From NCBI GenBank assembly GCA_024400815.1, contig JAKSMD010000010.1, positions 1 through 36,596 on the forward strand: a stretch of 36,596 nt of DNA, written 5' to 3'. The stretch is from Bacteroidales bacterium (GTDB lineage Bacteria > Bacteroidota > Bacteroidia > Bacteroidales > WCHB1-69). The notes beneath the pieces are model-generated. The model had not been told where the DNA came from and made no database searches. It saw nothing but the letters and a program-made list of their open reading frames with translations. Position numbers and translations under genes: made by a program. Shown in pieces: positions 34,167 through 36,596 of the stretch (positions are counted from its first letter, which is position 1; each line of letters starts with the position of its first letter).

Positions 34167-35453
34167 TTATTTAGCGTAATAATCCAAAACTTCTTTCAAA
34201 GCTTTCTCACAAACCGGACAAAAATCGTTATAACGAATTTGGTGCATGGTACAATGCAATGACGGACGATAAACACCTTTGGCAACATAGCCACCACCTT
34301 CGTAAACCCCCAATTTATCAAAATTTGGATCGTCTTTAGATACCGGCTTTGTTGGAATGTCCGTGCCTTCATCCAACATGGTTTTCCATTTGCTGTCGAA
34401 ATCCACCAATGTGGTCACATTCGGCTCAACCGGTTCTATGCCAGCAGGATAGAAATCTTGCACGGAAACTTCCGAAGTATAATACTCATCGGCCAAACCG
34501 CCAATCAGATGGCCCATTTCATGAACAATAACATAATCTGGATATTCGCCATGATTATATACGGTGCAATAGAAATTATAGATGCCGCCGCCGCCATATT
34601 TTTCACTGTTGCAAATAATTACAATTACATCATAAGGTGCGTTATCCGCCACTTCATGTAAATTCCAAACGCCAGGACACATCAGATAGCGATCCAATTC
34701 CAATGCATTATAAGTGCAATTGACCAAGGTGTTTTTATATATGTTGTTCTGTGGTTGCGTAATGCCAGAATCTTCAGAGTAACCTTTAATAGCACGAATA
34801 TTGACTTTATGCTTCATTTCTTTATAAGGAGAACAATTCATCACATAGGATGCAAAGCGTTTCATGTCTTTTTTCATCAATTTAGCGTCACTCTCCGCAT
34901 ATCCATCTGGAATAAACAGAATATCAATTGCTTTTGATGGTTTGTTGCCAATATACAAGTTCATGGTTTTCAGATTTTTAACCATAGCAAACGTTTCAGT
35001 CGTTTGGGGATTGAAATACGAAATCGAAAGCGTTGTGGGTTTACGTTTGCGGTCATAACTCGTAAATTTCAATCTTACCGTATTCTTCGGAAAGGGCATG
35101 TTGACGCATTCTTCCATAGAGTCGACTTCCGTCATACCGCGCTCGGTAGTTCTATACTCTGTAAACAAGCACGAATAACTTCTACTGAAAATCAGCTTAT
35201 TGGAAATAGAGTCAAAAACTTCCAGCATAATGTCGCCATAGTGGTTCGGCTCAATTAACGAATTTCGAGTTCCATTCCAATGACCGCCTGCGGTAAAATG
35301 ATCAATTTCCAGATTTTCTTCCGTAAAATTGCCAATATGCAAATAGTCAATACGAAGGGTTTTATTGACAAAATACTGGTCAAAATGTTGAGCATACGTG
35401 ATGCCCAGTCCCATAAAAAGACATAACAATGGGAGTAAGAAGATTTTTTTCAT
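34167..35453 (-). CDS. Secreted IgA-type metallopeptidase, family M64
   Basis: 428 residues with a signal peptide (MKKIFLLPLLCLFMGLGITYAQ). The N-terminal region (about 23-150) is a beta-rich M64_N-like domain (DYLHIGNF, AGGHWNGTRNSL). The peptidase domain begins near IDILFIPDGYAESD and holds the zinc motif HEMGHLIGGLADEYY, with a further Glu typical of M64. GGGGIYNFYCTVYN and the Cys-containing end (LHCTMHQIRYNDFCPVCEKAL) are also typical. The founding enzyme of M64 cleaves immunoglobulin A; substrates of gut and environmental Bacteroidota members are mostly unknown. Confidence 0.93.
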   Translation of the reverse strand: MKKIFLLPLLCLFMGLGITYAQHFDQYFVNKTLRIDYLHIGNFTEENLEIDHFTAGGHWNGTRNSLIEPNHYGDIMLEVFDSISNKLIFSRSYSCLFTEYRTTERGMTEVDSMEECVNMPFPKNTVRLKFTSYDRKRKPTTLSISYFNPQTTETFAMVKNLKTMNLYIGNKPSKAIDILFIPDGYAESDAKLMKKDMKRFASYVMNCSPYKEMKHKVNIRAIKGYSEDSGITQPQNNIYKNTLVNCTYNALELDRYLMCPGVWNLHEVADNAPYDVIVIICNSEKYGGGGIYNFYCTVYNHGEYPDYVIVHEMGHLIGGLADEYYTSEVSVQDFYPAGIEPVEPNVTTLVDFDSKWKTMLDEGTDIPTKPVSKDDPNFDKLGVYEGGGYVAKGVYRPSLHCTMHQIRYNDFCPVCEKALKEVLDYYAK

Positions 35454-35472
35454 ATCTATATATTTATGACTG

Positions 35473-35480
35473 CAAAACTA
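35473..35480 (-). promoter_or_regulatory. -7 promoter element for the M64 gene
   Basis: The minus strand reads TAGTTTTG, about 20 bp before ATG 35453. A second match, TACATTTG, lies at 35506-35513. Confidence 0.6.
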
Positions 35481-35545
35481 TAATGCCCCACACTTAATGG
35501 GACTGCAAATGTAGAAAATTAATAGGAATAATCAAGGAATATTTT

Positions 35546-36514
35546 CTAATAAACGTGCAAGCCGCCCATTTTGAAAAGTTGAACGCCAAACCAACTCAGG
35601 AGCAGGCACAAAAAGCAGACACTCTGCCATAAAATCCATTTTTTATCCGTAAGCTCCTTACAGGTATCGGTGTAATGAAAAGCGATTTGACAGACCACCC
35701 ACGTAATCAAGGCGGCGGTCTCCTTGGGGTCCCAGCTCCAGAAGTCACCCCAGGCCGCCTTAGCCCAAATCATACCCAAGGCCAGACCTACGGTGTAAGT
35801 GAAGATTCCCAAACGAAAACAAAAATAAGAACGTAGGTCATACTCCATTCGCAACAAAGACGTAACAAAAGAGGTAAGCAGCAAGGCATACGAAAGGACG
35901 AAGAAAAAGACATGCGGGTAAAACCAAACACTTCTTAATATGGGAGGCAGATTGCCGCGCATCATCGGATTCAGCAACAGAACCAAGGCAATGGTAACGA
36001 TTAGAGCGAATAAAATTCTACGGCTTATGTTAGAAAGGACCGAAAATTCATATCTAACTAGAAGAGCCGCTTTCCAAAGTGAAGCTGCTATTAAAAGGAT
36101 GAGTCCCATATAGACCAACCATTGGCCGGGCTGTTTCACCAAACTCAACCGAACGCCAGCAGGCTGTTGATCGGTCGAAGGCCAGTAATCCTTTATGTAT
36201 ATATTGTATTGGTGAAAACGGACCGGATGGTTGACCGAGACAATTTTATTCTGATTTTCTCCCAAATACGAGCAGGTCAACTTGGCTTTTACCTGTTTCA
36301 CCTTATAGGATGGATGATAATCGAAATTCAAACGCATCAATTGCAATGCAAAAGAATTTTCCAAAAGCTGCCCTTCATCATCAAGAATAAACTTCGTAGC
36401 AGACGTATTTTCGAATAAAACTACCTGATAACGTTCGTATTGCAGCTTTCCAATTAGCAAGCCCAATAACGTCATCGCAAGTCCAATAATAAAAAATAAC
36501 CGTCTGAATTTCAT
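35546..36514 (-). CDS. Cytochrome c assembly protein, ResB remnant fused to CcsA
   Basis: 322 residues. The N-terminal part has one membrane helix (about 8-24), a periplasmic stretch, and the sequence SLVKQPGQWLVYMGLILL that typifies the C-terminal end of ResB/Ccs1. The rest is a CcsA/CcmC-like haem-handling membrane protein with about five further helices, the tryptophan-rich WGDFWSWDPKETAALITW motif and histidines flanking it (HVFFFVLSY, AFHYTD). System II cytochrome c assembly is the likely role: exporting haem and presenting it to apocytochromes. The ResB half is much shorter than in full fusion proteins. No -7 element is seen on its strand. Confidence 0.8.
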   Translation of the reverse strand: MKFRRLFFIIGLAMTLLGLLIGKLQYERYQVVLFENTSATKFILDDEGQLLENSFALQLMRLNFDYHPSYKVKQVKAKLTCSYLGENQNKIVSVNHPVRFHQYNIYIKDYWPSTDQQPAGVRLSLVKQPGQWLVYMGLILLIAASLWKAALLVRYEFSVLSNISRRILFALIVTIALVLLLNPMMRGNLPPILRSVWFYPHVFFFVLSYALLLTSFVTSLLRMEYDLRSYFCFRLGIFTYTVGLALGMIWAKAAWGDFWSWDPKETAALITWVVCQIAFHYTDTCKELTDKKWILWQSVCFLCLLLSWFGVQLFKMGGLHVY

Positions 36515-36532
36515 TATTTCAATTTTTTTTCT

Positions 36533-36540
36533 ATTTTTGC
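36533..36540 (+). promoter_or_regulatory. -7 promoter element for tRNA-Thr
   Basis: TATTTTTG fits TAnnTTTG and lies 14 bp before the mature tRNA 5' end. Confidence 0.65.
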
Positions 36541-36553
36541 GACCTCAAAAAAA

Positions 36554-36596
36554 GCCACTTTAGCTCAGTTGGTAGAGCGACGCATTCGTAATGCGT
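36554..36596 (+). tRNA. tRNA-Thr (anticodon CGT), 5' part only
   Basis: Starts GCCACTTTAGCTCAG with a normal D-arm (AGCTCAGTTGGTAGAGC) and anticodon stem ACGCA/TGCGT around TT-CGT-AA. Anticodon CGT reads the threonine codon ACG. The variable, T-arm and acceptor end lie outside the window. Confidence 0.9.

Overview
The window is chromosomal DNA from a member of the Bacteroidota, most likely the order Bacteroidales. Four things point there. There is a type IX secretion (T9SS) C-terminal sorting domain. Nearly every upstream region carries the Bacteroidota -7 promoter element TAnnTTTG. There are many Sec-exported hypothetical proteins ending their signal peptide in AQ. The gene families are also typical: FISUMP domains, WG repeats, DUF4143 ATPases, peptidase M64 and a short AMP nucleosidase. 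I do not assign a genus.

Layout. 1-10199 is a minus-strand surface-protein operon. A promoter and long leader precede a small T9SS-sorted protein, followed by one giant reading frame of at least 3,120 codons that runs off the left edge. Its order is signal peptide, conserved N-terminal module, collagen-like stalk, phage-tail-fibre-like NKP repeats, coiled coil, then five complete FISUMP domains and the start of a sixth. 10325-13433 is an accessory patch: a small membrane protein coupled to a flavodoxin/ferredoxin-type EFR1 protein, a lipoprotein, a 5'-truncated gene, and a second copy of the EFR1 gene tail. 13434-15386 holds a DUF4143 AAA ATPase with a membrane protein, preceded by clustered palindromes. 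15439-19490 is a minus-strand metabolic group: aroB, an unknown gene, a small Smr protein, a hydrolase/5'-nucleotidase fusion and AMP nucleosidase. 19536-23391 has two secreted proteins (WG-repeat/TonB_C and a DUF6624-like protein) that share an almost identical promoter and leader. 23376-25000 has four palindromic units at an exact 33-bp period and a second DUF4143 ATPase. 25001-28095 is a typA - methyltransferase - folB run. 28204-36596 holds a secreted hypothetical protein, an M16 peptidase, mreB, a SPOR-domain protein with folD, an M64 peptidase, a ResB/CcsA-type cytochrome c assembly protein and the first half of tRNA-Thr(CGT).

How the parts fit. Housekeeping genes (aroB, amn, typA, folB, mreB, folD, tRNA-Thr) are interleaved with envelope and secreted functions and with lineage-specific accessory genes. 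The most unusual signals are regulatory and structural. Both DUF4143 ATPase genes have clusters of palindromes directly upstream. One cluster is a strict 33-bp iteron array whose outermost unit sits in the promoter of the divergent secreted-protein gene, and a further copy of that motif sits in the promoter of the neighbouring secreted-protein gene. This suggests, without proving, a shared regulon. The giant FISUMP protein and the EFR1-tail duplication are the other places most worth checking.
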